Origin: JANXLO01 sp038231295 | Lineage (GTDB): Bacteria; Armatimonadota; Chthonomonadetes; Chthonomonadales; Chthonomonadaceae | Length of the DNA: 64,000 nucleotides | Assembly (NCBI GenBank): GCA_038231295.1 | Contig: JBBRLP010000005.1 | Coordinates: forward strand, 20,586-84,585 | Direction: 5' to 3' | Part shown: in pieces, positions 17,794 to 25,581 of the stretch | How positions within the stretch are numbered: position 1 is the first letter of the stretch | Layout of the letters: every line of letters starts with the position of its first letter | Notes under the pieces: model-generated | Told to the model about the DNA's origin: nothing | The model's database searches: none | The model's input: only the letters and a program-made list of their open reading frames with translations | Position numbers and translations under genes: made by a program

Positions 17794-18711
17794 GTGCGCC
17801 TGCGTCTCTACCATACCACGCACTATAACTACCCGAGTCCGGCGATGGACAGCCATAACGAGGTGCGTCTGATGCCGCTGAGCGACAGCGAGCAGACCTG
17901 TCTCGATTTCCGGCTGACCACCGCGCCTGCCACGCCGATTTTCGCCTACGATCTGCCCACCGGCCGGGTGCATCATTTCGACATTCGCGCCCCACACCGC
18001 GAGCTGTCCATCGTCGCCGAATCACTGGTCGTGACGCATCACCACGACCCCTTTCAGGGATTGAACCTGACGGAAGACGATTCCGCTTTCTACCGACAGG
18101 CGACCGTTCAGGAACGATTCAGCGAATATCTGGCCCCTACGGAGCGCGTCCTGCTGCACCCGGAGACAGAACGCATTGCCGCCGTCGCCCGTAAGCAGGC
18201 CGGAATCGGCAGCGCCTCGTTTCTGGTCGCGCTCACCCGTCTGCTCTATCGGGTCATCGCCTACACTCCCGGCGCGACAACGGTCAACTCTTCGATTCAG
18301 CACGTTCTGGAGCAGAAGAGCGGCGTCTGTCAGGATTTCGCGCATCTCATGCTCGCCGTCTGCCGCCGTCAGCATATCCCGGCGCGGTATGTCAGCGGTT
18401 ATCTCTATACAGGCGGGCGGGTCGAGGACTACCCGATGGAGATTCCCGAAGAGGGCGAGACGCCCCACCCCGCGGCCTCCCTTCGCACCAACCCCACCGG
18501 CGGGGACGCGATGCACGCGTGGGTCGAATGCCTGCTGCCTGACGGAAAATGGCACGGCTTCGACCCCACCAACAATCTGCTCACCAACCAGAACTACGTC
18601 AAAGTTCACTATGGCCGGGACTACGGCGATGTACCTCCCCTGCGCGGCATCTATCGTGGTCCCCTGGCGCGTTCGATGGATGTCGCCGTGCGGGTGCTGC
18701 GCGAACAGTAG
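17794..18711 (+). CDS. Transglutaminase-like cysteine protease family protein
   Basis: A 305-residue transglutaminase-like protein. The N-terminal beta domain (LRLYHTTHYNYPSP) precedes the papain-like core, which has the catalytic triad Cys179 (SGVCQDFAH), His241 (AMHAWVE) and Asp257 (FDPTNN). No signal peptide is seen, so it should act in the cytosol. Members linked to ATP-grasp/alpha-E genes are predicted to cleave or transfer amide bonds in a small peptide pathway. Start is GTG 17794 with AGGA about 12 bases upstream. It closes the three-gene unit; a palindromic repeat follows before the PII gene. Confidence 0.92.
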   Translation: MRLRLYHTTHYNYPSPAMDSHNEVRLMPLSDSEQTCLDFRLTTAPATPIFAYDLPTGRVHHFDIRAPHRELSIVAESLVVTHHHDPFQGLNLTEDDSAFYRQATVQERFSEYLAPTERVLLHPETERIAAVARKQAGIGSASFLVALTRLLYRVIAYTPGATTVNSSIQHVLEQKSGVCQDFAHLMLAVCRRQHIPARYVSGYLYTGGRVEDYPMEIPEEGETPHPAASLRTNPTGGDAMHAWVECLLPDGKWHGFDPTNNLLTNQNYVKVHYGRDYGDVPPLRGIYRGPLARSMDVAVRVLREQ

Positions 18712-18720
18712 AGAATTCGC

Positions 18721-18770
18721 CCCCCAACCCCCGATTATGGGAGAGCAGTCATTTTCATGCGATAGGGTGT
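18721..18770 (+). repeat. Dispersed palindrome-plus-tail repeat, copy A
   Basis: A degenerate C-run/G-run palindrome (CCCCCGATTATGGGAG) followed by CATTTTCATGCGATAGGGTG. The tail matches copy B (49841-49890) at 19 of 20 positions, so the two are clearly related. It lies between the transglutaminase and PII genes. Confidence 0.65.
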
Positions 18771-18792
18771 CCGAAGGACAAGGAAGGCCGGT

Positions 18793-19131
18793 ATGAAAAA
18801 GATCGAGGCGATTATTCGGCCTCTCAAACTGGAAGAGGTCAAAATCGCGCTGGGAGAGATCGGCGTGACCGGGCTGTCGGTGTCGGATGTGCGGGGCAGC
18901 GGGCGGCAGGGCGGGCATCGGGAGAGCTACCGGGGAACCGAATACGCGATAGAACTGCCGATGAAGATCAAACTGGAGATCGTGGCCCGTGACGAAGAGG
19001 TTGAAGAGATCGTCACCACAATAGAACGCCATGCCCGCACGGGGGAACAGGGTGATGGCAAGATTTTCGTTCTGCCGATGGAGGACGCGGTACGTGTCCG
19101 CACCGAAGAGCGGGGCGATGAGGCACTGTAA
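18793..19131 (+). CDS. PII nitrogen regulatory protein (GlnB/GlnK family)
   Basis: A 112-residue PII signal protein, normally a trimer that senses ATP/ADP and 2-oxoglutarate and regulates enzymes or transporters through its T-loop. The T-loop (GRQGGHRESYRGTEY) retains Tyr46 and Tyr51, the latter being the uridylylation site in proteobacteria. The C-terminal nucleotide segment GDGKIFVLPMEDAVRVRTEE is canonical. No amtB or glnA is nearby. Instead its TAA overlaps the ATG of the RING-like gene (TAATG), which makes it the first gene of the ubiquitin-like operon. Identification is secure; the partnership with a conjugation system is unusual and its meaning unknown. Confidence 0.93.
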   Translation: MKKIEAIIRPLKLEEVKIALGEIGVTGLSVSDVRGSGRQGGHRESYRGTEYAIELPMKIKLEIVARDEEVEEIVTTIERHARTGEQGDGKIFVLPMEDAVRVRTEERGDEAL

Positions 19132-19490
19132 TGCCGGCTGAGGCAAGGGAAACCCACCGAATGTGGCAGCGATTGAACGAACTATGGGCCGATTTTCGGG
19201 CAAGGCTACGGGGTGAGATGCGGAACACCGCTGCCCTCCCGGACAGAAACGCCAAGGATGCCGAGATCGAATTTCAGTCGCTCTCTGCGGCGGAAGCGGC
19301 GGCGCAGGGCCTTGACCAGGAGCTAATCTGCCCGGTGACCCGTAAGTCGTTGAAGCAGGGAGCGCGGCTCTATCTGTGCCGTGCCTGCAACACCAGTTAT
19401 AGCCCGGAAGGCTGGGAGTTTTTGAAGAAGACGGACAAAGGACGTTGCTGCAACTGCCGCGAACGTAACAGCGTCTTTCCCACGTTCTGA
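19131..19490 (+). CDS. Small RING/U-box-like zinc protein, candidate E3
   Basis: A 119-residue protein with a helical N-terminal half and a cysteine-rich C-terminal half. Cys67 (LICPVT), Cys83-x2-Cys86 (YLCRAC), a Tyr/Trp stretch (TSYSPEGWEFL) and Cys106-x2-Cys109 (GRCCNC) follow the order of a RING finger, with the second ligand replaced by Thr and the His replaced by Ser/Tyr. One zinc site could be complete and the other replaced by packing, as in U-boxes. The aromatic GWEF lies where RING proteins contact E2. It overlaps the PII stop and precedes E1 by 13 bases. RING-like genes with E1/E2/Ub/JAB operons have been described by comparative genomics in bacteria and in Caldiarchaeum. An E3 role is inference. 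Confidence 0.7.
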   Translation: MPAEARETHRMWQRLNELWADFRARLRGEMRNTAALPDRNAKDAEIEFQSLSAAEAAAQGLDQELICPVTRKSLKQGARLYLCRACNTSYSPEGWEFLKKTDKGRCCNCRERNSVFPTF

Positions 19491-19503
19491 AACGAGGTCC
19501 CTC

Positions 19504-20658
19504 ATGGAGGCGACGGAAGATCGTTATGCCCGGCATCGGCTCATAGACTGGTGGGATCAGGAGCGGCTAGGCCGCGCCCGCGTCCTGGTGGTGGGCGCGG
19601 GCGCTATCGGCAACGAGGTCATCAAAAACCTCGCCTTGCTCGGCATCGGGCATCTGCTTATCGTCGACTCCGATGTCGTTGAACTCAGCAACCTGACGCG
19701 CAGTGTCCTTTTCCGCGCCGAAGACCAGGGCCGTCCGAAATCCGTCGTGGCGGCGCAGCGAGCCAGAGAGATCAACCCGGAGATCGAATGCCGCGCCCTT
19801 GTCGGCGATCTGGAGTACGGGGTCGGGCTTGGCGTCTACCGCGCAATGGATATGGTTATCGGCTGTCTCGACAGTGTACAGGCTCGTCTGGCGCTAAACC
19901 AAATGTGCCGCCGCGCCGGGGTTCCCTGGCTGAACGGCGGAATCGAAGCGACTATCGCCGAGGTGAGTCTGTTCGACGGGCGCGATGGCAGTTGTTACGA
20001 ATGCGCGATGTCCTCACTTCTATGGGAGGAGCGAAACCGGCGCTACGCCTGCGGCGGGCTGCGTTCCGAGGAGACGGAGCGAAAAGTGCCGACAACGGCG
20101 GTCGTCGCCTCGATTGTAGCGGGCTATCTGGTGAATGAAACGCTGCTGCATCTGCACTCTCGCCCCTCCGTAGCGAGAGAGGGACTGGCGTTCGGGCAGA
20201 AACTCTACCTCTCCCTCAAACCCTATCATTTCGGAGTCTATGACCTGCCGCAAAATCCTGATTGCCTCGCCCATGAGACCTGGGAACCAATTCAGGTCAT
20301 CGAGCAGTCAAAAGAGTATGTGACGCCGCGTCTGGTGCTTAAGCAGGCGGGCGAACCGGACAGTGTTCTGGAACTGGGTTTCGACCTGCTGGCGGAGATG
20401 CGCTGTGTAGAGTGCGGGGCGGCGGAGACGATATTGCGGCCCGTCGAGCAGAGCAGTCAGGAACTGACACACTGCCCGGCCTGTGGCGCAGACGCCCGAC
20501 AGCCCGAAACGGTAACATGGCTGGACGCGGCAAGCCCTTTTGCCGACCAGCCGCTCGGTAGTCTCGGCATCCCGGAATATGGAATCGTGGGCGTGAAGAG
20601 CGAGGAGGCCCGCACGTTCTGGCAACTGACAGGGCCGTTCCCTTTTGGGAAAGGTTAG
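19504..20658 (+). CDS. E1-like ubiquitin-activating enzyme (ThiF/MoeB fold)
   Basis: A 384-residue adenylating enzyme. The Rossmann motif GAGAIG (31-36), acidic VDSD (54-57), SNLTR (62-66), Lys79 in GRPKS and CLDSVQAR with Asp123 give the ATP and Mg site. Cys164 and Cys167 (SCYEC) form the first zinc half; Cys183 in YACGG is a candidate thioester cysteine. A C-terminal region adds two more pairs, Cys301/304 (CVEC) and Cys324/327 (CPAC), a zinc ribbon not found in MoeB or ThiF. It would adenylate the C-terminal glycine of the neighbouring ubiquitin-like protein and hand it to the E2. ATG 19504 follows a short GAGG-type site. E1 role follows from fold plus gene context. Confidence 0.9.
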   Translation: MEATEDRYARHRLIDWWDQERLGRARVLVVGAGAIGNEVIKNLALLGIGHLLIVDSDVVELSNLTRSVLFRAEDQGRPKSVVAAQRAREINPEIECRALVGDLEYGVGLGVYRAMDMVIGCLDSVQARLALNQMCRRAGVPWLNGGIEATIAEVSLFDGRDGSCYECAMSSLLWEERNRRYACGGLRSEETERKVPTTAVVASIVAGYLVNETLLHLHSRPSVAREGLAFGQKLYLSLKPYHFGVYDLPQNPDCLAHETWEPIQVIEQSKEYVTPRLVLKQAGEPDSVLELGFDLLAEMRCVECGAAETILRPVEQSSQELTHCPACGADARQPETVTWLDAASPFADQPLGSLGIPEYGIVGVKSEEARTFWQLTGPFPFGKG

Positions 20659-20670
20659 AAAGGTGGACCG

Positions 20671-20934
20671 ATGAGCGGAGAACGAGTGCTAATCTACCTA
20701 CAGACGGCGGACAAGACGCGCAAAGCCCAGATCGTTATTCCGCGCACCATGACGGCGCTGGACCTCATCCGCGCCTCGACCAAGCGCTGGAAAATGATGT
20801 TTGGCGCAGACTATGTGGTGACCAATCTGACGCTGAATAGGCAAATGCTCCCCCACGAGATGCTCACCGAAGACCGCGTCCGCAACCACGACATCCTGAT
20901 GATTCAGCCACTGGCCCTGCACGGCGGAGGATGA
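20671..20934 (+). CDS. Ubiquitin-like modifier with C-terminal Gly-Gly-Gly
   Basis: An 87-residue protein with a beta-grasp pattern: strand VLIYLQTA, strand KAQIVIP, a helix TALDLIRASTKRW, then VTNLTLNRQML and DILMIQPL. It ends LHGGG directly before the stop, so a diglycine terminus is exposed without processing. The region before it, hydrophobic Leu81/Leu83, resembles the tail of ubiquitin. It sits between E1 (12 bases upstream) and E2 (4 bases downstream), and its last codons carry the GGAGG site for the E2 gene. The beta-grasp family is broad (YukD, ThiS, Ub), so identification relies on the tail and the operon. Confidence 0.85.
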   Translation: MSGERVLIYLQTADKTRKAQIVIPRTMTALDLIRASTKRWKMMFGADYVVTNLTLNRQMLPHEMLTEDRVRNHDILMIQPLALHGGG

Positions 20935-20938
20935 CTCC

Positions 20939-21529
20939 GTGGGCGATGCCAGAGACCTGCGCCTCCAGTCGGACTATGCTCATCTGCGTGCGCTCGCGGA
21001 CGGGAGCGGCGGGACTCTGGCAATCGAGTCGGTAAAGGGAAAGCCGACAGACACTTATGTTCTGATCTACCGCTGTCGCGGCATCGAACGGCTGGAAGGA
21101 GGCCGTCCGGTCTATCGGGAACTGCATCGCGTGGAGATCAAACTGCCCGCGAAATATCCGGCTCCTATTGCGCCTCCGGTCGTCAAGATACTGACTCCTG
21201 TCTATCACCCCCATGTCTACAAAAACCAGATCGTCTGCATGGGAAGCTGGCAGACCAGTGAGTTTCTGGACGATTTCGCCCTGCGGCTCGGAGCGCTGCT
21301 CCAGTATGAAAAAGAGTATCTCGCTATCCGTGACCCTGCCAATGAAGAAGCCGTCGAGTGGGCGAAACGCAACCGAATGCTTTTCCCAACAGATACCTGC
21401 ACCTTTCACAACGATCCTCCCACCCGAGAACGTAATGTAGAAATGCCCTCCTATACGCCTTTTATGGATATGCCGGAACCTCCGGTGCAAGACGACGAGG
21501 CCGACACCGTAATCTGGAAAGACCTGTAA
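20939..21529 (+). CDS. E2-like ubiquitin-conjugating enzyme
   Basis: A 196-residue protein with the E2 (UBC) fold. Residues 60-130 show the canonical order: ELHRVEIKLPAKYP, PPVVKILTPVYHPHV (an HPN-like motif with His in place of Asn, residues 90-92), QIVCMGSW with the predicted catalytic Cys100, and a helix ending LGALLQYEKEYL. The catalytic region keeps the eukaryotic spacing of about eight residues from HP to Cys. A tail of roughly 50 residues, ending in acidic DDEADTVIWKDL, extends past the fold. Start is GTG 20939, 8 bases after GGAGG. It would take the modifier from the E1 by transthiolation. Confidence 0.88.
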   Translation: MGDARDLRLQSDYAHLRALADGSGGTLAIESVKGKPTDTYVLIYRCRGIERLEGGRPVYRELHRVEIKLPAKYPAPIAPPVVKILTPVYHPHVYKNQIVCMGSWQTSEFLDDFALRLGALLQYEKEYLAIRDPANEEAVEWAKRNRMLFPTDTCTFHNDPPTRERNVEMPSYTPFMDMPEPPVQDDEADTVIWKDL

Positions 21530-21530
21530 G

Positions 21531-22262
21531 ATGCTGCCTTTCTGGAAGAAACGTCCGACGCCCGCCTCCTCTCCTCCTGTCCGTCCGGCAGAGGCTGCGG
21601 ACCTTCTGGCGCTGGAGGAGGAGCAGGCGTTCGCGGCCTCGGTTCTGAAGAAGCGCAGCGAACTGGCGAGTGTTCCCGCTCCGGCTCCGTTACATCCTCG
21701 AGAAATTTCAGAAGAGATGGAATGGACGGAGCAGGGAGACGTCTATCGCCCGACTGCTGCAAACGCCCCGGCGCTCCTCAATTCCTTCGGCCTCTCGGAG
21801 AGTTCGCCGCTGCGGGCAGGAAAATCACTCTGTTTCGTGCGTCGGACGGCCTGGGAGACGCTGCAAGCGCACCTCCGTAAAGACACGCGTATTGAATTGG
21901 GCGGGCTTCTTGTTGGTCAGGCGTTCTACGACGCCGAGCGTACCGTCTATATAGTAGTCGTTGAGCAGGCGCTGCCCGCGCTGGATGGCGCAGGCACGGC
22001 GCTAACCTTCTCCTACACCGAAGAGACCTGGCGCACCCTCTCCCCGCAGATGCAGAACCTTCCTCCAGACTGGACTCTGCTCGGCTCTTACCATTCTCAC
22101 CCCGGCCTCGGCGTCTTTCTCTCCTCCACCGATCTGGAAACACAGCGCGGCGTCTTCTTCCACGACTGGCAGGTGGCGCTCGTCGTAGACCCTCTCTCCA
22201 ACGCTATTGGATTCTTTTTCGGAGCCGAGGGGCATCCTTGTCCACACTGGCAGCTCCTCTGA
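21531..22262 (+). CDS. JAMM/MPN+ isopeptidase (deubiquitinase-like)
   Basis: A 243-residue metalloprotease. The JAMM zinc motif is complete: Glu122 (IELGG), His188 and His190 in YHSHPG, Ser198 and Asp201 in FLSSTD. Such enzymes cleave isopeptide bonds after Gly-Gly. Since the neighbouring modifier already ends in glycine, deconjugation is more likely than precursor processing. The first 100 residues are an extra region with Pro-rich stretches and a helix (LALEEEQAFAASVLKKRSEL), which might dock a partner. The ATG comes one base after the E2 stop. It is the last gene of the operon, with no clear terminator before the AT-richer patch. Confidence 0.9.
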   Translation: MLPFWKKRPTPASSPPVRPAEAADLLALEEEQAFAASVLKKRSELASVPAPAPLHPREISEEMEWTEQGDVYRPTAANAPALLNSFGLSESSPLRAGKSLCFVRRTAWETLQAHLRKDTRIELGGLLVGQAFYDAERTVYIVVVEQALPALDGAGTALTFSYTEETWRTLSPQMQNLPPDWTLLGSYHSHPGLGVFLSSTDLETQRGVFFHDWQVALVVDPLSNAIGFFFGAEGHPCPHWQLL

Positions 22263-22484
22263 TTCAGGGCTGTCTCACCAAATCCCCTCTCATATGAACA
22301 GCCCAGTCACACAGGTTGGCATACCTGCCCTAAATTACCCAACAAGTCGGATAAGAATAGAACCGGCGTTGTGACCATTGTGTCCTGTATGCAGCATCGC
22401 CTTACACGTCGTCGCAATCTCGTGTGCTTCAGCCAGGGCAATTGCTTAATCCAACAATCCATTTGCATTTACACCTTACGGAAA

Positions 22485-22934
22485 TCAGTTATGCGGTACA
22501 GACCAATCGATTTTATCCGCATCCTTTTTGGAGCCAATGAATATCACTTCTGTGCCATTATTATACGTTCCGTACCTCACCAACGCAACGCCTTTGACAG
22601 GTAAATCTGCTATAGATGATACATGTGTGATTGGGACACCTGACTGATAAATGTATTCGGGCGTTTCCCAGCTTGTGCATGGATTAGACTTGATTTTAAG
22701 AACCCCATTTGTCGGCATCGCAAAGACATATTCGCCATTGACAAAAGGGACTTCAACTCCATCGGACGGAGATATCACAATTCTACAAATACCCCTAAAA
22801 GTGTTTTCAAATATATACCTAGTGCTAATAGGAGGACGTGGCACGAGGATATATTTTCCAGCAATACATATCACGACAATGCCTGTTAGCATTTTGGCTA
22901 TCGAATAGATTCTGTGTGGAAAGCTGGAATTCAT
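22485..22934 (-). CDS. Hypothetical membrane-anchored protein, coupled to an RHS remnant
   Basis: A 149-residue protein with one N-terminal membrane segment (AKMLTGIVVICIAGKYILV) and a beta-rich exterior part. The FENTFRGICRIVI... and GEYVFAMPTNGVLKI pattern resembles small secreted proteins of the DUF6843 type, but I am not certain. The ATG overlaps the stop of the RHS fragment (TAAATG), with GGAGG a few bases before, so the two were translated together. Base composition is clearly lower in GC than the surroundings. It might be an immunity or accessory gene of a former RHS toxin locus. Confidence 0.5.
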   Translation of the reverse strand: MNSSFPHRIYSIAKMLTGIVVICIAGKYILVPRPPISTRYIFENTFRGICRIVISPSDGVEVPFVNGEYVFAMPTNGVLKIKSNPCTSWETPEYIYQSGVPITHVSSIADLPVKGVALVRYGTYNNGTEVIFIGSKKDADKIDWSVPHN

Positions 22935-23240
22935 TTACTCCTCCACTATTTTAAGGGCAGTTACATCCGCACAGTGCTGGCAGTTGGCATCATCATACGA
23001 AAAGGTCTTCGTCTCGCTGCTCGGATTGACGATCTGCGTTAGCCTGTCTTTGGCATCATAAGAGTATGCCCAATTGCCAGTTCCCGAAAGCGTCATGCTC
23101 GTGCGGCGGTTCGCGCTGTAGAAGGCGTAGAAGACTGTGCCGTTCGGATTGGCGACCTCGGTGATCCATCCGCCGGCATCGAGAGCGTAACTTGTCGTTC
23201 CCATCGCGTCCACAGCAAGGGGATCGCCACCTTGGAAAAT
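22935..23240 (-). pseudogene. RHS/YD-repeat protein remnant
   Basis: About one hundred codons encode YD repeats: YALDAGGWITEVANPNGT, RRTSMTLSGTGNWAYSYDAKDRL and TQIVNPSSETKTFSYDD. These are typical of the large RHS core, which normally exceeds a thousand residues. Upstream the frame runs into a stop at about 23252 without further repeats, and the C-terminal tip of 18 residues carries no toxin domain. It is therefore the broken 3' end of an RHS gene. Confidence 0.7.
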
Positions 23241-23330
23241 GTCCCTTTGACATGCTCAAGCCGCGCCAATAGCCGCCTGATCTGCAAGACATGAAGGACC
23301 ACCGTACAGAATAGCTACCAAGTAAATATC

Positions 23331-24014
23331 ATGGACCAAAGGGGCATTCAAGTGGATACAATAAACAAACGACCAGATGAACATTATGCGAGCACACTAA
23401 AAACTGCTCTCCACCATTTTTACCGACAACTACAGGCAGACACATCCCAAAAACAGATCGGGATAGTAGCTGCCATCCAGGAGGCTATTCAGAAGACCGA
23501 TCTTCTGACAAAGCTTCGATCTTTATCGGAGGAAAAAAGGGTAGCAGTTCTCCAAGATGCATTTGTCACGGATCCTCCACAGTTTCCTTTCGAACTAGGA
23601 AACGCCCCCAAGCCTATCTATGCATTTTGTATAGGGGCCGTCTGCCTGGATAACCAAGATCTTCTGGAAGGGCTGTATCGAGATGTATTGAAAACTGCGG
23701 CGGATGGACGCGGGTTATACGCAGGTATCAAACCGCTCGGAGCCATACGCGCAATCGATCTTATTTATGAGGCCTTTCAAGATCCTAATCTACTTTACGG
23801 GATGCTCTATGATTTTACTCCTTTTCTTCTGCCGTCAGTTGCCCCGGAAGACCGGGATGCCGTCAGACAATACTATACTCAACGTATGGTAAAACTCATG
23901 GGACACTTCCATGTATTTAACAGCGTCAGAGAAGAGGAAGAGTATAAAGCACTTGTAGGCGAAGCGTTGGATCAGGGGCTTAAACTTTACCCTGATCTGA
24001 AATTCGCTTTTTAA
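23331..24014 (+). CDS. Hypothetical cytosolic protein in an AT-richer patch
   Basis: A 227-residue soluble protein that I cannot place in a family. It is largely helical, with EEEEYKALVGEALDQGLKLYP at the C-terminus. No signal peptide or membrane segment is present. No convincing ribosome site precedes the ATG at 23331, so the start is uncertain. The codon usage is less GC-biased than in neighbouring housekeeping genes, suggesting transfer. It lies back to back with the RHS remnant and could be an orphan immunity or effector gene; that is speculation. Confidence 0.45.
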   Translation: MDQRGIQVDTINKRPDEHYASTLKTALHHFYRQLQADTSQKQIGIVAAIQEAIQKTDLLTKLRSLSEEKRVAVLQDAFVTDPPQFPFELGNAPKPIYAFCIGAVCLDNQDLLEGLYRDVLKTAADGRGLYAGIKPLGAIRAIDLIYEAFQDPNLLYGMLYDFTPFLLPSVAPEDRDAVRQYYTQRMVKLMGHFHVFNSVREEEEYKALVGEALDQGLKLYPDLKFAF

Positions 24015-24542
24015 TAATTTCGTGCATCTCAGAGATGGTCAACTACGATTCATGGGCGTACTGGCATTCATTGATAATTATTTACATTAAATTCGAGAAA
24101 CCCCTACATCTTCGAATACACTTAATCCTCCGTGACAGTATATCATCCTTACTGTAAATACTTTACGGCCTCATTCCTGAAAAATAGATAGGTTATCGGG
24201 TGTCCTTTCGGTTGCGGAGGCAGTTTAAGGAGAGCCGCTGGATTGGAATCGCCGGATAGAGTGCCGCAAAAGAATAGCGTCTGGTCGTCCGCGCCGTACA
24301 TCGGGCAGAAAGGGCCACGAGTCGGCTATATACGGAACAGGAGGAATTAGTGGTACTGGTCTTGCTTCTATATCCCGCCTACTTCCCGAACCTCTCCATA
24401 TTTTGCTATACTGATTACGGCATCGCGTCGTGTTCAACCAACGAATGCAGATACGACGCGGCCAGCAGAGACAAACGCTCGCAGGAAGCAGACGGCGACG
24501 CACAACCGCCGATGCAGACCCATATAGAAGGGGAGAGGCAGG
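24015..24542. other. Intergenic, no gene recognised
   Basis: About 530 bases. The first 190 are AT-rich. After 24200 the composition returns to the chromosomal average, and short open frames on both strands show no family match. A TATACT at about 24410 could be part of the promoter for the lipid kinase gene. Confidence 0.5.
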
Positions 24543-25466
24543 ATGATAGGAGCGATTGTCAATCCACGCGCTGGAGGCTGGAGACGTCTGCACGATTCGC
24601 ATCTGCTGCATGACCGGTCCGCAGCCGTCGCCCGCTGGCTCGCTCCTGAGCAGCCCGAAAGCGTGAATGTCTTCGAGATGCAGGCAGCGGACGACGGGCA
24701 GCGTCTGGCCCGTGCGGCGATGGACGCAGGCTGCGAAACGGTCGTAGTCGTCGGCGGGGATGGAACGCTGAACGATGTGATTCAGACGATGGCCCTGGAC
24801 GACCGGGCGCGCCTCGGTCTGATACCGATGGGTACAGCGAACGTGCTGGCACGTGTCCTCGATATTCCGCGCCATGACCCGGCGCGGGCCGCTCAGATCG
24901 CCGTCTCCGGCCTCGAACAGCGCATTGATCTCGGCAAGACGGAAGACCGCTGGTTCGCGCTTGTGGCAGGCGTCGGATTCGATGGCGCGGTGACGAAAGC
25001 CGTCAATCACCATGTCAAACGCCGCATTGGGGAATGGGCTTACGTGCTGGCGGCGGCGAAGGTGGCGATGAAATTTCCCCGCTGCCGCATCTCCCTCACG
25101 CTCGACGATCAGCCTACGCAAGAGTTCGATTCCTATCTGATTCTCATTGCGAATGGCGGGCAGTATGCCGGTCACTATCGGCTCGGCCCGGCGGTCAGCC
25201 CGACCGATGGACTGCTGGACGTCTTCGTCTGCACCCACCGCCGCCCGATGGTGCGTGGCCTCGCTTCCGATGCAATTGCTCTGGTGCGGAACCGATTCCA
25301 CAAGACGGCTGGCGTCCACCACTTTCAGGCCCGCAGCATCACCCTTACCGCCGACAGGGTGATGCCGGTGGAACTCGATGGCGATCCCACCGGACTGCTC
25401 CCCCTCTCCGTTCAGGTCGTTCCTGCCGCGCTCCGTATGCGCGTCCCTCATCCAATCATCACCTGA
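24543..25466 (+). CDS. Diacylglycerol kinase-family lipid kinase
   Basis: A 307-residue DAGK/sphingosine-kinase-like protein that phosphorylates a lipid alcohol with ATP at the membrane. The NPRAGG motif at the N-terminus, GGDGTLNDV at about residues 76-84, PMGTANVLARVL and the C-terminal VELDGDPTG are all characteristic. The ATG at 24543 follows a purine-rich GGGGAGAGG site. It is a single gene before the ECF sigma pair, 115 bases apart. Substrate (diacylglycerol, ceramide or another lipid) cannot be told from the sequence. Confidence 0.9.
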   Translation: MIGAIVNPRAGGWRRLHDSHLLHDRSAAVARWLAPEQPESVNVFEMQAADDGQRLARAAMDAGCETVVVVGGDGTLNDVIQTMALDDRARLGLIPMGTANVLARVLDIPRHDPARAAQIAVSGLEQRIDLGKTEDRWFALVAGVGFDGAVTKAVNHHVKRRIGEWAYVLAAAKVAMKFPRCRISLTLDDQPTQEFDSYLILIANGGQYAGHYRLGPAVSPTDGLLDVFVCTHRRPMVRGLASDAIALVRNRFHKTAGVHHFQARSITLTADRVMPVELDGDPTGLLPLSVQVVPAALRMRVPHPIIT

Positions 25467-25581
25467 TGCAGGTGAAATCCCTTGCAGCTCCCATTGCATC
25501 CCCTTGTCGGCGGTGTGGGAATAATCAGCGGAGGAGACGGGTCTGTAGAGCAGAAGTCTGAAGTCTCACAAGGGGGCGCAG

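Noticed and set aside
24225..25499. Long minus-strand reading frame opposite the lipid kinase
   Set aside because: It mirrors the GC-rich kinase codons, has no family features and no ribosome site.
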